Part shown: positions 1-8,598 of the stretch, one piece after another
Layout: each line of letters opens with the position of its first letter
Position numbering within the stretch: the first letter of the stretch is position 1
NCBI GenBank assembly: GCA_048173955.1
Contig: DBEYOB010000198.1
Span: forward strand, 1 to 28,615
Reading direction: 5' to 3'
From: CAZUFB01 sp048173955
GTDB taxonomy: Bacteria; Actinomycetota; Coriobacteriia; Coriobacteriales; UMGS124
DNA length: 28,615 bases
Made by a program: the position numbers and the translations under genes
The notes under the pieces: generated by a model
Told to the model about the DNA's origin: nothing
The model's input: only the letters and a program-made list of their open reading frames with translations
Databases searched by the model: none

Positions 1-33
1 CGGGGAATGGGCGCCCGGGTGGGGGGATGACGA

Positions 34-1065
34 CTAGCCGGAAGCGGCGGGTTTGCGTTGGCGGAACCGGCGCCTTTTCGATGGCGCAATCGGCGCCGGC
101 TCATTGGTGGAATTGGCTAAAAAAGCATTGACGCTAACACCGAGCATGGCCATGGCCCAGCGGCAGCGCTCGGCGGCGCCGTACATGAGCTCGTCGAGGC
201 AGTGCTCGAGCACCCGGTCCGAGGCCCGCAGGAACGCCTCGTCGGCGCATGGGTCCCCCTCCTGCACCGAGCGGCACGCGTCGACGAGCATGGGGACGCC
301 CGTGGTCGCCCCCGCGATGTCGATCCCCTCGGCGAAGCGCAGCCCCTGGGACCACAGGCCGATCTCGCTGCGCGACACGCTGAGCGCGGTGGCTCCGATC
401 ACGAACGCCGTGGGCAGGAGGGACTTCGCGATGAGCGTGGACGGCGAGCAGGCCAGCAGCAGGCGGGCGCCCGCCTGGCTCCACGCCGTCATCGCGTCCG
501 CGAGGACGCCCAGCGCCTGCTCGTCCATGGGAGGGAGGTTGTCGACGGTCACGAGCGGCAGGTCCCTGAAGGGGACGGCGTCGGGCGGGGCCCCTCCCTC
601 CAGACGCGCACACCAGCCCGGGGCGGCCGCCGCGATGCACTCGTACATGAGCTGCGTCGCGTCGCTGGCGTGCTGCGGGGGCATCTTGCGCAGCGACGGG
701 ACCCTGCCCCTGCGCGACGGGCGGCGCACCGCTCCCCCCGCGGCGCGCCCGCCGCCCCGGTCGGCGTCCTTCGCCAGGTGGGCGAGCGAGCGCAGGAGCG
801 GCTCGCGGTTCCCGTTGAGGAACGACTGCGACTCGTAGGTGTCGAAGTCGACGCGCACGACGGGTCTGCCCGGGGTGCGGGCGTGGGCGATGCGCGCGTA
901 GTCGCGCATGAGCGTGGTGCGCCCGTACCCCCACGGCGCGCGCAGGACCACGATGCCCGAGCGGGCGAGCTCCGCGTCGATCTCGGCGAGCAGCGCCGTG
1001 CGCTCGACGTGGGCGCGGTTCGCCCCTCCTCCCCCTGGTGCGATGAACCCCTTGTCAGTCGCCAT
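34..1065 (-). CDS. P-loop ATPase, MalT/LuxR-type N-terminal ATPase-like, no DNA-binding domain
   Basis: A 343-residue protein starting at the ATG at 1065, which has GGAAGAGG about 6 nt upstream; the open frame continues 13 codons further up without a better ribosome site. The start of the protein resembles the ATPase module of MalT/LuxR-type (STAND) regulators: a Walker A-like APWGYGRTTL motif (residues ~43-52) where the usual Lys is Arg, a Walker B-like LPLVTVDN strand in the middle, and an LLLACSPS strand resembling sensor 1. The C-terminus is short and very basic (SKRRRFRQRKP) and I see no helix-turn-helix, so it is not a complete LuxR regulator. The role is unknown; it may be an ATPase partner of a gene beyond the left edge, or a degenerate regulator. 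Family assignment is by motif only. Confidence 0.72.
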   Translation of the reverse strand: MATDKGFIAPGGGGANRAHVERTALLAEIDAELARSGIVVLRAPWGYGRTTLMRDYARIAHARTPGRPVVRVDFDTYESQSFLNGNREPLLRSLAHLAKDADRGGGRAAGGAVRRPSRRGRVPSLRKMPPQHASDATQLMYECIAAAAPGWCARLEGGAPPDAVPFRDLPLVTVDNLPPMDEQALGVLADAMTAWSQAGARLLLACSPSTLIAKSLLPTAFVIGATALSVSRSEIGLWSQGLRFAEGIDIAGATTGVPMLVDACRSVQEGDPCADEAFLRASDRVLEHCLDELMYGAAERCRWAMAMLGVSVNAFLANSTNEPAPIAPSKRRRFRQRKPAASG

Positions 1066-1137
1066 GGTGCCTCTTCCTTCCCCCGTCCCCGCATGCGCAT
1101 GCACCCGTCGGGGGGACGCGTCCGCCCGGGCAGGGGC

Positions 1138-1146
1138 ACCTTACCA
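1138..1146 (-). promoter_or_regulatory. Candidate extended -10 (TGGTAAGGT) of the ATPase gene
   Basis: On the minus strand TGG-TAAGGT lies about 73 nt upstream of the ATG at 1065. No convincing -35 is visible. The rest of the gap up to the tyrS terminator (1147-1330) contains an imperfect palindrome around AACGTGACGTT (about 1204-1217) and no gene that I can support. Confidence 0.3.
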
Positions 1147-1330
1147 TCGCCCGTTCGGCCCGAATTCGTCAGAACGTGTGGTGAAAAAACGACGAGTGAC
1201 GCAAACGTGACGTTTTGCGCCAACGTGCGACGTACGAAGGCACGGTCGACAGTGTGTAAGGATTCGTTCATGCAAGCATCACGCCGGTGAACGGTCGTTT
1301 TTTCTTTGCAAACGGCAACGGTATCCGGAA

Positions 1331-1364
1331 ACAAAAAACGGGATGCACCCATCGTGCATCCCGT
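1331..1364 (-). terminator. Rho-independent terminator of tyrS
   Basis: Perfect 11-bp stem ACGGGATGCAC/GTGCATCCCGT (1338-1348 with 1354-1364) with a 5-nt loop. On the minus strand it is followed by TTTTTTGT, about 110 nt after the tyrS stop. Confidence 0.93.
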
Positions 1365-1471
1365 TCGCTAGGAAATCTATGCGGTTGCGGCCGTCAAAAC
1401 AGGCCGGATCGGAACCCCGTCCTCCGACCATCCGCCCCGACCGGCGGGGTGCGCCCGCGGACCGGTCGGGC

Positions 1472-2683
1472 CTAGGCCTTGGCGACGATGCGCACGAAGC
1501 GGTTCTTGCCCGCCTGCAGCACCTTGCCGTCGAGGTCGGCGCCCGCGACGTTGTAGCCCTTGGCGGGCACGGCGCACCCGTCGAGCTTCACGCCGCCGCC
1601 GTCGATGAGGCGCCTTCCCTCGCCCGCGCTCTTGGCGAAGCCGACCTCCTGCAGAAGGCCGGCGAGGTAGACCTCGCCGGACAGGTCGGCGGCGAACTCG
1701 GCCACGTCCTCGGGGACCTCGCGGTTGCGGTGCACGCGGTTGAAGGCCTCCTCGGCCTCCTCGCCCTTGCCCGCGCCGTGGTAGTTGTCGACGATGGTGC
1801 GGGCGAGGCGGCGCTTGAGCCGGTTGGGGTCGCCCGACCCGTCCGCCAGCGACGCCTCGATGGCGTCGACCTCGGCGACCGGCACCTTGGTCGCCAGGCG
1901 GTAGTAGCGCACGATCATCTCGTCGGGGATGCTCATGACCTTGCCGAACATGTCGTCGGGGGCGTCGGTGAGGCCGACGTAGTTGCCGTAGCTCTTGGAC
2001 ATCTTGCGCACGCCGTCGGTGCCCTCGAGCAGGGGCATGCAGAGGGCGACCTGCGGCTCCATGCCCATCTTCTCCATGAGCTCGCGGCCGGCGAGCAGGT
2101 TGAAGAGCTGGTCGCTACCGCCCATCTCGACGTCGGCCTTGATCATCACCGAGTCGTAGGCCTGCATGACCGGGTAGAGGAACTCGTGCAGCGCGATGGG
2201 CGTGTGGCTCTGGTAGCGCTTGGTGAAGTCGTCGCGCTCCAGGATGCGGGCGACGGTGAACTTGCTGCACAGCTCGAGCAGCCCCTTGAGGTCGAGGGAC
2301 AGGATCCAGTCGCCGTTGTGCACGATGGTGGTCTTCTCGGGGTCGAGCACCTTCACGGCCTGCTCGACGTAGGTGCGCGCGTTCGCCTCGACCTGCTCCT
2401 GGGTGAGCTGGGGGCGCGTGGAGTTCTTGCCCGACGGGTCGCCGATGAGGGCCGTGCCGTTGCCGATGATGAGTGTGACGCGGTGGCCCAGATCCTGGAA
2501 CTGACGCATCTTCTGGAGCGGCACCGCGTGCCCCAGGTGCAGATCGGGGCTCGTCGGGTCGACGCCGAGCTTGATGTTGAGCGGCCTGCCCTGCTCGAGC
2601 TTCTTCTTGAGGTCGTCGAGCGGGACGATGCGCTCGGTGCCCGAGGCGATGATGCGAAGCTGTTCTTCTACCGAGACGTTCAA
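1472..2683 (-). CDS. tyrS: Tyrosyl-tRNA synthetase
   Basis: Charges tRNA-Tyr with tyrosine in the cytoplasm. The 403-residue class I synthetase has the HIGH-type motif HLGH at residues 49-52, the KMSKS motif at 227-231, the tyrosine-site helix region VEMGGSDQ near 185-192, and a C-terminal S4 RNA-binding domain (about 340-403). The start is the TTG at 2683, preceded by AAGGAAAGG at a good spacing; the frame is open 54 codons further upstream, but that extension (Arg/Pro/Cys-rich) is unlike any TyrRS and contains the promoter. It is monocistronic, with a perfect terminator downstream. I see no T-box motif in the leader. Confidence 0.97.
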   Translation of the reverse strand: MNVSVEEQLRIIASGTERIVPLDDLKKKLEQGRPLNIKLGVDPTSPDLHLGHAVPLQKMRQFQDLGHRVTLIIGNGTALIGDPSGKNSTRPQLTQEQVEANARTYVEQAVKVLDPEKTTIVHNGDWILSLDLKGLLELCSKFTVARILERDDFTKRYQSHTPIALHEFLYPVMQAYDSVMIKADVEMGGSDQLFNLLAGRELMEKMGMEPQVALCMPLLEGTDGVRKMSKSYGNYVGLTDAPDDMFGKVMSIPDEMIVRYYRLATKVPVAEVDAIEASLADGSGDPNRLKRRLARTIVDNYHGAGKGEEAEEAFNRVHRNREVPEDVAEFAADLSGEVYLAGLLQEVGFAKSAGEGRRLIDGGGVKLDGCAVPAKGYNVAGADLDGKVLQAGKNRFVRIVAKA

Positions 2684-2767
2684 CGAAGCGTTCCTTTCCT
2701 TCCGCCGAATGCAGCTGGCGCTCACCCAGCGTGGCCATGCGCCGATGTGGCCGGGGCTACAGCCGCA

Positions 2768-2783
2768 CGGCACGCGCGTGCCG
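2768..2783. promoter_or_regulatory. 16-nt perfect palindrome in the tyrS leader
   Basis: CGGCACGCGCGTGCCG is its own reverse complement. It lies just downstream of the candidate tyrS -10, so it would be in the 5' untranslated RNA as a hairpin or act as a DNA operator. Function unknown. Confidence 0.35.
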
Positions 2784-2798
2784 CGGGCGCAACTGCAC

Positions 2799-2804
2799 AG
2801 TATA
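2799..2804 (-). promoter_or_regulatory. Candidate -10 (TATACT) of tyrS
   Basis: TATACT on the minus strand, 116 nt upstream of the TTG start. No good -35 at 17 bp. Confidence 0.4.
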
Positions 2805-2880
2805 CGACGTTCCGGCCCGCCGTCGGAGCGGCGCCCCTGCCTCAAGGTAGATTACCGCGAATCCCCCGCGAACAGCCCTT

Positions 2881-2897
2881 GCGCCCCGTCGGGGCGC
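2881..2897. other. Stable hairpin between divergent tyrS and pbp1A
   Basis: GCGCCCC-GTC-GGGGCGC, followed on the plus strand after about 7 nt by TCTTTT. It looks like a weak terminator, but no plus-strand gene lies upstream, so it may only insulate the two divergent transcripts. Confidence 0.35.
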
Positions 2898-2972
2898 CTC
2901 AAGTCTTTTAGCCCCTTGGTGGAGAAAGCGCCGCCGAAGGGCCTACGCGCGCCGTTCGCGGTTCCGATGCGC

Positions 2973-2978
2973 GATAAT
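2973..2978 (+). promoter_or_regulatory. Candidate -10 (GATAAT) of pbp1A
   Basis: GATAAT lies 33 nt upstream of the ATG at 3011; the -35 is weak. A ribosome site GGAGG is at 2998-3002. Confidence 0.45.
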
Positions 2979-3010
2979 GGGGGTTCCACTACCATGCGGA
3001 GGTATCGCTT

Positions 3011-5218
3011 ATGACCGCACGTACGCGCAAGATCCGCCGGACGGCCAAGCCGCGCGTCGGCAAGTTCATCGCCCTGGGCGGATTCTTCCTGACCCTCGCC
3101 CTCATCGCGGCGTTCGTGATCGCCGGCGTCAACCTCATGAGGTCGTGGCTCGAGGACCTGCCCGACTACACCGACGCCGACGCCTACCTGGTCTCGGCGC
3201 CCACCACGATCCTCGACGCCGACGGCAACGTCATCGCCGAATACTACGAGGAGAACCGCATCGCCATCACCATCGACCAGTGCTCCCCCTACGTGCTCCA
3301 GGGGCTGGTCGACACCGAGGACGAGCGCTTCTACTCGCACAAGGGCGTCGACCTGCGCGGCATCCTGCGCGCCGTCGTGGTGCAGATCACCGGCGGCAGC
3401 GAGGGCGCGTCGACCATCACCCAGCAGCTCGTCCGCAACACGGTGCTCAAGGACGAGCAGTTCGAGCAGACGCTCTCGCGCAAGGTGCGCGAGGCCTACA
3501 TCGCCCTGCAGCTCGAGAAGATGTACAGCAAAGACGAGATACTCATGATGTATCTCAACACCGTCTTCTTCGGGCGCAACTGCTACGGCATCGAGGCGGC
3601 GGCCCAGACCTACTTCAACAAGACCTGCGCCGACCTCACGCTCGCCGAGGCCGCGACCCTCGTCGGCCTGCCGCAGTCGCCCTCCGCCTACGACCCCACG
3701 GTCAACCCCGACCTTGCCCTCGAGCGCCGCAACACCGTGCTCGCCCACATGCTCGACTGCGGCGACATCACCCAGGAGCAGTACGACTCCGCCATCGCCG
3801 AGCCGCTCGTGCTCGACTACACTCCGCGCGAGGCGCCCGGCGCCTACCAGTACCCCGCCTTCGTGAGCTACGTCCTGAGCCAGCTGCGCGAGCAGTTCTC
3901 GACGAGCACCATCTACAACGGCGGCCTCACCGTCAAGACGACCATCAGCCCGGCGATGCAGAGCGCCGCCCAGTCGGCCGTCGACGAGTACATCGGCTAC
4001 TCGTGGGACGACGGGCTCCAGGGCGCCCTGGTCGCCATCGACCCGTCGACCGGCCAGATCAAGGCCATGGTGAGCGGCTCGAGCTCCTACGAGGGCGAGT
4101 GGAACCTCGCCGCGCAGGGCCAGCGCCAGCCGGGCTCGTCGTTCAAGACGATGACGCTCGCGGCGGCGATCCAGGCGGGCATGAACCCCACGGTGCTCAT
4201 GAACGGCAACAGCGGCATCCGCGTCGGCAGCTGGGACGCGGTCAACAACTACGACTACGTGAGCTATGGCACGATCAGCCTCGAGTACGCGACCTGGCAG
4301 TCGGTCAACTCCGCCTATGCGCAGGTCATCCACGAGATCGGCCCGCAGACCGTCGTCGACGTCGCGCACGCCCTCGGCGTCAAGAGCGACCTCGAGGCCG
4401 TCGACTCGCTGACCCTGGGCACCTCGCCCGTCACGGTGCTCGACATGGCGTCTGCCTACGCCACGCTCTCGAACGCCGGCACCTACATGGAGCCCACCTC
4501 CATCACCGAGGTCCTCGACCGCAACGGCAACGTCATCTACCAGCACACCCCTTCCGGCACCCAGGCGGTCTCGGCCGAGGTCGCCGCGGCGACGACCGAC
4601 GTGCTCGAGGGTGTCGTCGCCAACGGCAGCGGCACGGCGGCGGCGCTGTCGGTGAACCAGCCCGTCGCCGGCAAGACCGGCACGACCGACGACTACGCCG
4701 ACCTGTGGTTCGTCGGCTACACCCCGCAGCTCTCGTGCGCCGTGTGGGTCGGCCATCCCGAGAGCCGCCAGGCCGTCTACTACCAGGGCGGCCGCGGCAC
4801 GACGGCGGCGCTGCCGAGCCCCATCTTCCGCACGTTCATGAACACCGTGCTCGACGGCGTCGCCCGCGAGGAGTTCCCCACCGCCAACGCCCCGACGTAC
4901 AAGGACAACAGCTCCTGGAGCTTCTCGCTCGGGACCTGGGTCCCGACGACCTCGACGAGCGACTCGTCGTCAGACACCACGACGACCGAGCCCACATACG
5001 ACGACGTGTCGGGCTCGGGCGGCACGACCGGCGGCGAAACGTCGACCGAGACGCCCGTCGAACCGACGCCGGAGCCCGAGCCTGAACCCGAGCCGACGCC
5101 CGAACCCGAGCCCGAACCCGAGCCCGAGCCCGAGCCGACGCCGGAGCCCGAGCCGACGCCCGACCCCGGCACGGGCGGCGGGGACTCCGGCACGACCACG
5201 ACGCCGCCCGCGGCGTAG
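3011..5218 (+). CDS. Class A penicillin-binding protein (transglycosylase/transpeptidase)
   Basis: A bifunctional peptidoglycan synthase that polymerises lipid II and cross-links stem peptides outside the membrane. The 735-residue protein has a basic cytoplasmic start and one membrane anchor (about 19-42). The GT51 glycosyltransferase domain shows ETEDERF-type motif TEDERFYSHKG (102-112, catalytic Glu103), GASTITQQL (132-140) and RKVREAYIALQLE (158-169). The transpeptidase domain has the Ser nucleophile in SSFK (376-379), SVN (431-433) and KTGT (555-558). The C-terminus is a low-complexity Thr/Ser then Glu-Pro repeat tail (about 640-735), probably extending into the wall. The start ATG has GGAGG 9 nt upstream. 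It is divergent from tyrS and convergent with the next gene. PBP1A-like; no exact ortholog symbol is assigned. Confidence 0.95.
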   Translation: MTARTRKIRRTAKPRVGKFIALGGFFLTLALIAAFVIAGVNLMRSWLEDLPDYTDADAYLVSAPTTILDADGNVIAEYYEENRIAITIDQCSPYVLQGLVDTEDERFYSHKGVDLRGILRAVVVQITGGSEGASTITQQLVRNTVLKDEQFEQTLSRKVREAYIALQLEKMYSKDEILMMYLNTVFFGRNCYGIEAAAQTYFNKTCADLTLAEAATLVGLPQSPSAYDPTVNPDLALERRNTVLAHMLDCGDITQEQYDSAIAEPLVLDYTPREAPGAYQYPAFVSYVLSQLREQFSTSTIYNGGLTVKTTISPAMQSAAQSAVDEYIGYSWDDGLQGALVAIDPSTGQIKAMVSGSSSYEGEWNLAAQGQRQPGSSFKTMTLAAAIQAGMNPTVLMNGNSGIRVGSWDAVNNYDYVSYGTISLEYATWQSVNSAYAQVIHEIGPQTVVDVAHALGVKSDLEAVDSLTLGTSPVTVLDMASAYATLSNAGTYMEPTSITEVLDRNGNVIYQHTPSGTQAVSAEVAAATTDVLEGVVANGSGTAAALSVNQPVAGKTGTTDDYADLWFVGYTPQLSCAVWVGHPESRQAVYYQGGRGTTAALPSPIFRTFMNTVLDGVAREEFPTANAPTYKDNSSWSFSLGTWVPTTSTSDSSSDTTTTEPTYDDVSGSGGTTGGETSTETPVEPTPEPEPEPEPTPEPEPEPEPEPEPTPEPEPTPDPGTGGGDSGTTTTPPAA
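5060..5167 (+). repeat. In-frame GAGCCC-type hexamer repeat coding Glu-Pro
   Basis: Tandem variants of GARCCS encode (Glu-Pro)n broken by Thr-Pro within residues 684-719 of the penicillin-binding protein. Such arrays can change length by slippage in multiples of 6 nt without breaking the frame. Confidence 0.9.
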
Positions 5219-5288
5219 CGCCCCCGCCCTTCGCGGGAGTGGGCCGGGAACGGTCGGGGCGCCCGCAGGTGCGGACGACAACGTCCCG

Positions 5289-6434
5289 TCACTCCACCAG
5301 ATGCCAGCCTTCGAACTCAGACCTGCGCGCGTCGAGACCCAAAGCCGCGCGCAGGTCTGCCTGTTTGCCGCGCCAGTCCCCGTTTCCCCAATCCCGCCCG
5401 CGCATCACGACGCCGAGCTTCTGCGCGAGCTGCAGGGCGATGCGGTCCGTTTCCTCGACACTTTGCAGCTGGCGGTTCGTTACGGTCAGGACGCCAACCC
5501 CGTCCGCCTCGAAAGCGTTGCGCCGCAGCGCATCCCTGAGGATGCGGGTGCGCCCCGTGTGTTCGGCGTCGCTGTCGTACTCGAGCGCCAGCGCATGTCG
5601 GGGCCAGGAGAAATCCGGAACATACGGCATGCGGATCCCCGACCTCCCGCCGCCGACCCCGACGAGCGGCCGCGTGCGGGCGTCGACCGCCCGGACGGCG
5701 TTGAGCTCGGCCGGCGGCAGGCCGTATCCCCCTCGGCGGCGGGGCAGGAACAAAACGAGGGCCAAGTCGACCTCGCGCGGCGACGCCGCACCGTCGAGCA
5801 CATGGGGGACGACAGACCTCATCGCGCAGACCCCGTGCACCCCTTTGACGCCGGCGCACAGCGCGGCCATGCGTCTCGCCGAGCTGACGGGAGCCGTCCG
5901 GACAAACCCCGCATTCCGGGCAGGCTCAACACCGTATTCGTCGTATTCCTCCACCGCCAAGGGACCGCCCTCCTCGACGAACGTGCCGCACAGCTCGAAG
6001 GCAACCTGGAGTGTCGGAACGAACGACAGGATGTGGGCTATGCGCAGCAGGGCGAACTCGGGGGAGCAGATGTGCATCCCCGGGGCGATTTCCAGTATGC
6101 TACCCGCCAGCAGCGGGGCGCCGCACACCGAGACACGCTTGAGGCGCGAGAACCTCCGCCCGCACGCACGGGAAACGATGAACCCAATCGGGGGCGTGAG
6201 CGCATCATCCGGCAATCCCCGCAGGCCCGGCACGTCGCGCAGGCGTTTCAGAATCGACGGCACTTCGCCGTCGTCGGGCACCTGGGCCTCGTTGAGACAG
6301 TCGGGCCGCCCTGGCTTCCAATGAGACGGCAGGCCGATTGCGCGCGAGGCGACCGAAAGGTCGGGGTTCGCGTTCCCCATGCGCAAAGCGCGGATCAATT
6401 CCAGCGACTCGAATGCATCGAAGCACACGCTCAT
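5289..6434 (-). CDS. Protein with DUF559/VSR-like nuclease-fold C-terminus
   Basis: A 381-residue protein of unknown role; the start ATG has GAGGAG 9 nt upstream. The middle contains HICSPEFALLRIAHIL (about 121-136), a segment typical of the large actinobacterial family related to AbiEi-type proteins with a C-terminal DUF559 domain. The C-terminal part has PDFSWPRHALALEYDSDAEH-like spacing (273-292) followed by RDALRRNAFEADGVGVLTVT (300-319), matching the PD-(D/E)xK-like pattern of VSR/DUF559 proteins: Asp274, Glu285, then a helix and a strand. Cys-rich N-terminus. No toxin, restriction or mobility gene is adjacent, so a defence role is not supported by context. Nuclease activity is not demonstrated by the sequence. 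It is convergent with the penicillin-binding protein gene. Confidence 0.75.
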   Translation of the reverse strand: MSVCFDAFESLELIRALRMGNANPDLSVASRAIGLPSHWKPGRPDCLNEAQVPDDGEVPSILKRLRDVPGLRGLPDDALTPPIGFIVSRACGRRFSRLKRVSVCGAPLLAGSILEIAPGMHICSPEFALLRIAHILSFVPTLQVAFELCGTFVEEGGPLAVEEYDEYGVEPARNAGFVRTAPVSSARRMAALCAGVKGVHGVCAMRSVVPHVLDGAASPREVDLALVLFLPRRRGGYGLPPAELNAVRAVDARTRPLVGVGGGRSGIRMPYVPDFSWPRHALALEYDSDAEHTGRTRILRDALRRNAFEADGVGVLTVTNRQLQSVEETDRIALQLAQKLGVVMRGRDWGNGDWRGKQADLRAALGLDARRSEFEGWHLVE

Positions 6435-6575
6435 GGACCATCACTCCTCTTCGTCGCGACAAAAGCTGCAGCTCGCGACGGAGCTCCTCGCCGACCAACG
6501 GGCATCGCGAGGGACGGGGAGCGAATAGGTTGAGGAACCATGCCGACCTGGGGAAACTTACAAGAGGTAGGGGTC

Positions 6576-6604
6576 AGTGTACTCGGTCGAATTCCGATGC
6601 GCAA
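6576..6604 (-). promoter_or_regulatory. Candidate promoter of the DUF559-like gene
   Basis: Minus strand TTGCGC (6599-6604), 17-bp spacer, TACACT (6576-6581); about 140 nt upstream of the start at 6434. Confidence 0.35.
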
Positions 6605-6848
6605 GGCCCCTTCGGCAGACCGCGTGCCGGCAGAGTGATATCAATCTCCAAATTTTTGCCAAAATCGGAAGTATTGCACGAGTTGTTCTCGATCGAGGGG
6701 GTGACACCGACCTCAATGCAAATTCTACTTATGTAGCAACCTGGCGTTTTAAGAAAACATGTCCCCATAGATGAGTCGCGTCGTACAAACCTTCGCCTTT
6801 TGGCATGCATTTCTTCTCATCTTGGCAAAAATAAGATAATTGATATCC
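6605..6848. other. AT-rich gene-free stretch
   Basis: Clearly more AT-rich than the surroundings, with a small GTTTT-AAG-AAAAC hairpin at 6746-6758. Short frames on both strands (about 65-78 codons) have no ribosome site or recognisable motif. It could be the remnant of a transferred segment or a promoter-rich leader; nothing firm can be assigned. Confidence 0.4.
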
Positions 6849-6850
6849 GA

Positions 6851-6939
6851 CCGACCCGCAACCGGCTCCCGTGTGCCTTCCCGACTCGCAATCGGCCCCG
6901 TGCGCTATCCCGACCCGCACGCCGCCACGCCCGCGTGCC
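6851..6939 (+). repeat. Three degenerate ~30-bp tandem repeats
   Basis: Units beginning CCGACCCGCA or CCGACTCGCA at 6851, 6881 and 6910 (spacing 30 and 29 bp); the first two share most positions and the third diverges in its second half. They lie between the AT-rich stretch and the argH terminator. Confidence 0.5.
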
Positions 6940-6984
6940 GCCCCCACCCGCCTGCCACCTCGCCCGCATAACCTGCCGCCGCGA

Positions 6985-7027
6985 CAAAAAACGGCCCCCG
7001 CCTGCCGAACGGCAGGACGGAGGCCGT
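6985..7027 (-). terminator. Rho-independent terminator of the argF-argH operon
   Basis: Minus strand long stem: ACGGCC...CCTGCC-GTTC-GGCAGG...GGCCGT (6991-7027) with a small internal mismatch, followed by TTTTTTGT. It lies about 117 nt after the argH stop. Confidence 0.93.
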
Positions 7028-7143
7028 ATCGCATCCCGCCTTCGCCGGCGGGAAGACTTGTCGCCCGTACGCTCTCGCACGCGCCCGCACGCCTCTCGCA
7101 TGTGCACACGCTCCCCTATGCGCCCGCATGCGGTGCGCGGCAC

Positions 7144-8598
7144 CTATCCCCGGGGGCTCCACGCCTCGTCGGCAGCTTGGCGCTCCTTTGCCTGTTCGAG
7201 CTGGGCGCGCACCGGGGCGTGCCCCGTGCCTCCGGCGGTCGTGCGGCGCTCGACGACCTTGTCGATATCGGTCGCCTCGAACGCACCCTCGTCGAACAGG
7301 TCGCTGAACGCGCGCAGCTCCTCGAGCGAGAGCGACTGGAGCGTCCTCCCCTGCTTCTCGCAGGAAAGGACCATGTGCCCGATCACCGCGTGGGCCTGGC
7401 GGAAGGGCATGCCCTTGCCCACCAGGTAGTCGGCCAGATCGGTGGCGGCCATGAAGCCACCGTGGCTACCCGCGCGCATGGCGTCGGCGTTCACGCGCAT
7501 CGTCCGCACCATGCCGGCGCACACGTGCAGCGCGTCGGCCACGGTGTCCACGGCGTCGAAGACCGGCTCCTTGTCCTCCTGCATGTCCTTGTTGTAGGCG
7601 AGCGGGAGGCCCTTCAGCATGGTCAGCAGGCTCACGAGGTCGCCGTAGACGCGCCCCGTCTTGCCGCGGGTCAGCTCGGCAAAGTCGGGGTTCTTCTTCT
7701 GCGGCATGATGGACGACCCGGTCGAATAGGTGTCGTCCATGGTGACGAAGCGGAACTCGTCGCTCGACCACCACACGAGCTCCTCGCACAGGCGCGACAG
7801 GTGCATCTGCGCCATGGCGCAGGCGTACACGAGGTCGCAGAAGAAGTCGCGGTCGCTCACCGCGTCCATCGAGTTCGCGGTGATGCCGGCGAACCCGAGC
7901 TCCTCGGCCACCATGGCACGGTCGAGCGGGTAGGTCGTGCCCGCCAGCGCCGCGCTGCCGAGGGGGCAGACGTTCGCCGCGTCGTAGGCGTCGCGCAGGC
8001 GCTTGGCGTCGCGGGCGAACATCCAGTAGTAGGCGAGCATGTGGTGCGAGAAGAGCACCGGCTGCGCCTTCTGCATGTGCGTATAGCCCGGCATCACGAC
8101 CCCGAACTCGCCCTCGGCGCGCTCGAGCAGCGCCGCGCGCATCTCGAGCACCTTGGCGTGGAGCTCGCGGGCCGCACGGCGGGCGACCAGGCGGTCGTCG
8201 AGCGCCACCTGGTCGTTGCGCGAGCGACCCGTGTGCAGGCGGCCCCCCGCGGCGCCGATGCGCTCGGTCAGCGACCGCTCGACGGACATGTGGATGTCCT
8301 CGTCGTTGATGTCGAAGGAAAAGTCGCCTGCCGCGATGTCGGCCCCGACGGCGTCGAGCCCCGCGCGTATCGCGTCGGCGTCCTCCGCAGAGACGACGCC
8401 GACCTTGGCGAGCATGGCGGCGTGCGCCTTGGACCCGGCGATATCCTCGGCCCACATGCGCTTGTCGAAAGGCAGCGAGGCGCCGTAGCGCTGGAGGAAC
8501 TCGGCGGGACGGGCCTCGAAGCGCCCGCCCCACAGCGCGCCGTTTCCGCCCGCCTGTCCGCCGGCGGGCGCGGTGCCGGCAGAGGTTCCCTGCGTCAT
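7144..8598 (-). CDS. argH: Argininosuccinate lyase
   Basis: Last step of arginine synthesis: splits argininosuccinate into arginine and fumarate, as a cytoplasmic tetramer. The 484-residue protein carries the fumarase/aspartase superfamily signature GSSIMPQKKNPD (294-305), GRSRNDQ (124-130) and PGYTHMQKAQP (170-180) with the conserved His174. An extra Gly/Ala-rich N-terminus of about 20 residues precedes ALWGGRF, the usual start of the family. The ATG at 8598 has GAGGT upstream and overlaps by ATGA the stop of the small membrane ORF, so translation is probably coupled. It is the last gene of the operon before the terminator at 6985-7027. Confidence 0.97.
   Translation of the reverse strand: MTQGTSAGTAPAGGQAGGNGALWGGRFEARPAEFLQRYGASLPFDKRMWAEDIAGSKAHAAMLAKVGVVSAEDADAIRAGLDAVGADIAAGDFSFDINDEDIHMSVERSLTERIGAAGGRLHTGRSRNDQVALDDRLVARRAARELHAKVLEMRAALLERAEGEFGVVMPGYTHMQKAQPVLFSHHMLAYYWMFARDAKRLRDAYDAANVCPLGSAALAGTTYPLDRAMVAEELGFAGITANSMDAVSDRDFFCDLVYACAMAQMHLSRLCEELVWWSSDEFRFVTMDDTYSTGSSIMPQKKNPDFAELTRGKTGRVYGDLVSLLTMLKGLPLAYNKDMQEDKEPVFDAVDTVADALHVCAGMVRTMRVNADAMRAGSHGGFMAATDLADYLVGKGMPFRQAHAVIGHMVLSCEKQGRTLQSLSLEELRAFSDLFDEGAFEATDIDKVVERRTTAGGTGHAPVRAQLEQAKERQAADEAWSPRG

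Noticed and set aside
2852..4756. Long open frame antisense to pbp1A (634 codons)
   Set aside because: GC-rich third-position shadow of a clear penicillin-binding protein; composition is Val/Gly/Arg/His-rich without any domain and no ribosome site.
5289..6434. Abi or restriction-type defence system around the DUF559-like protein
   Set aside because: No partner toxin, methylase, helicase or mobility gene on either side.
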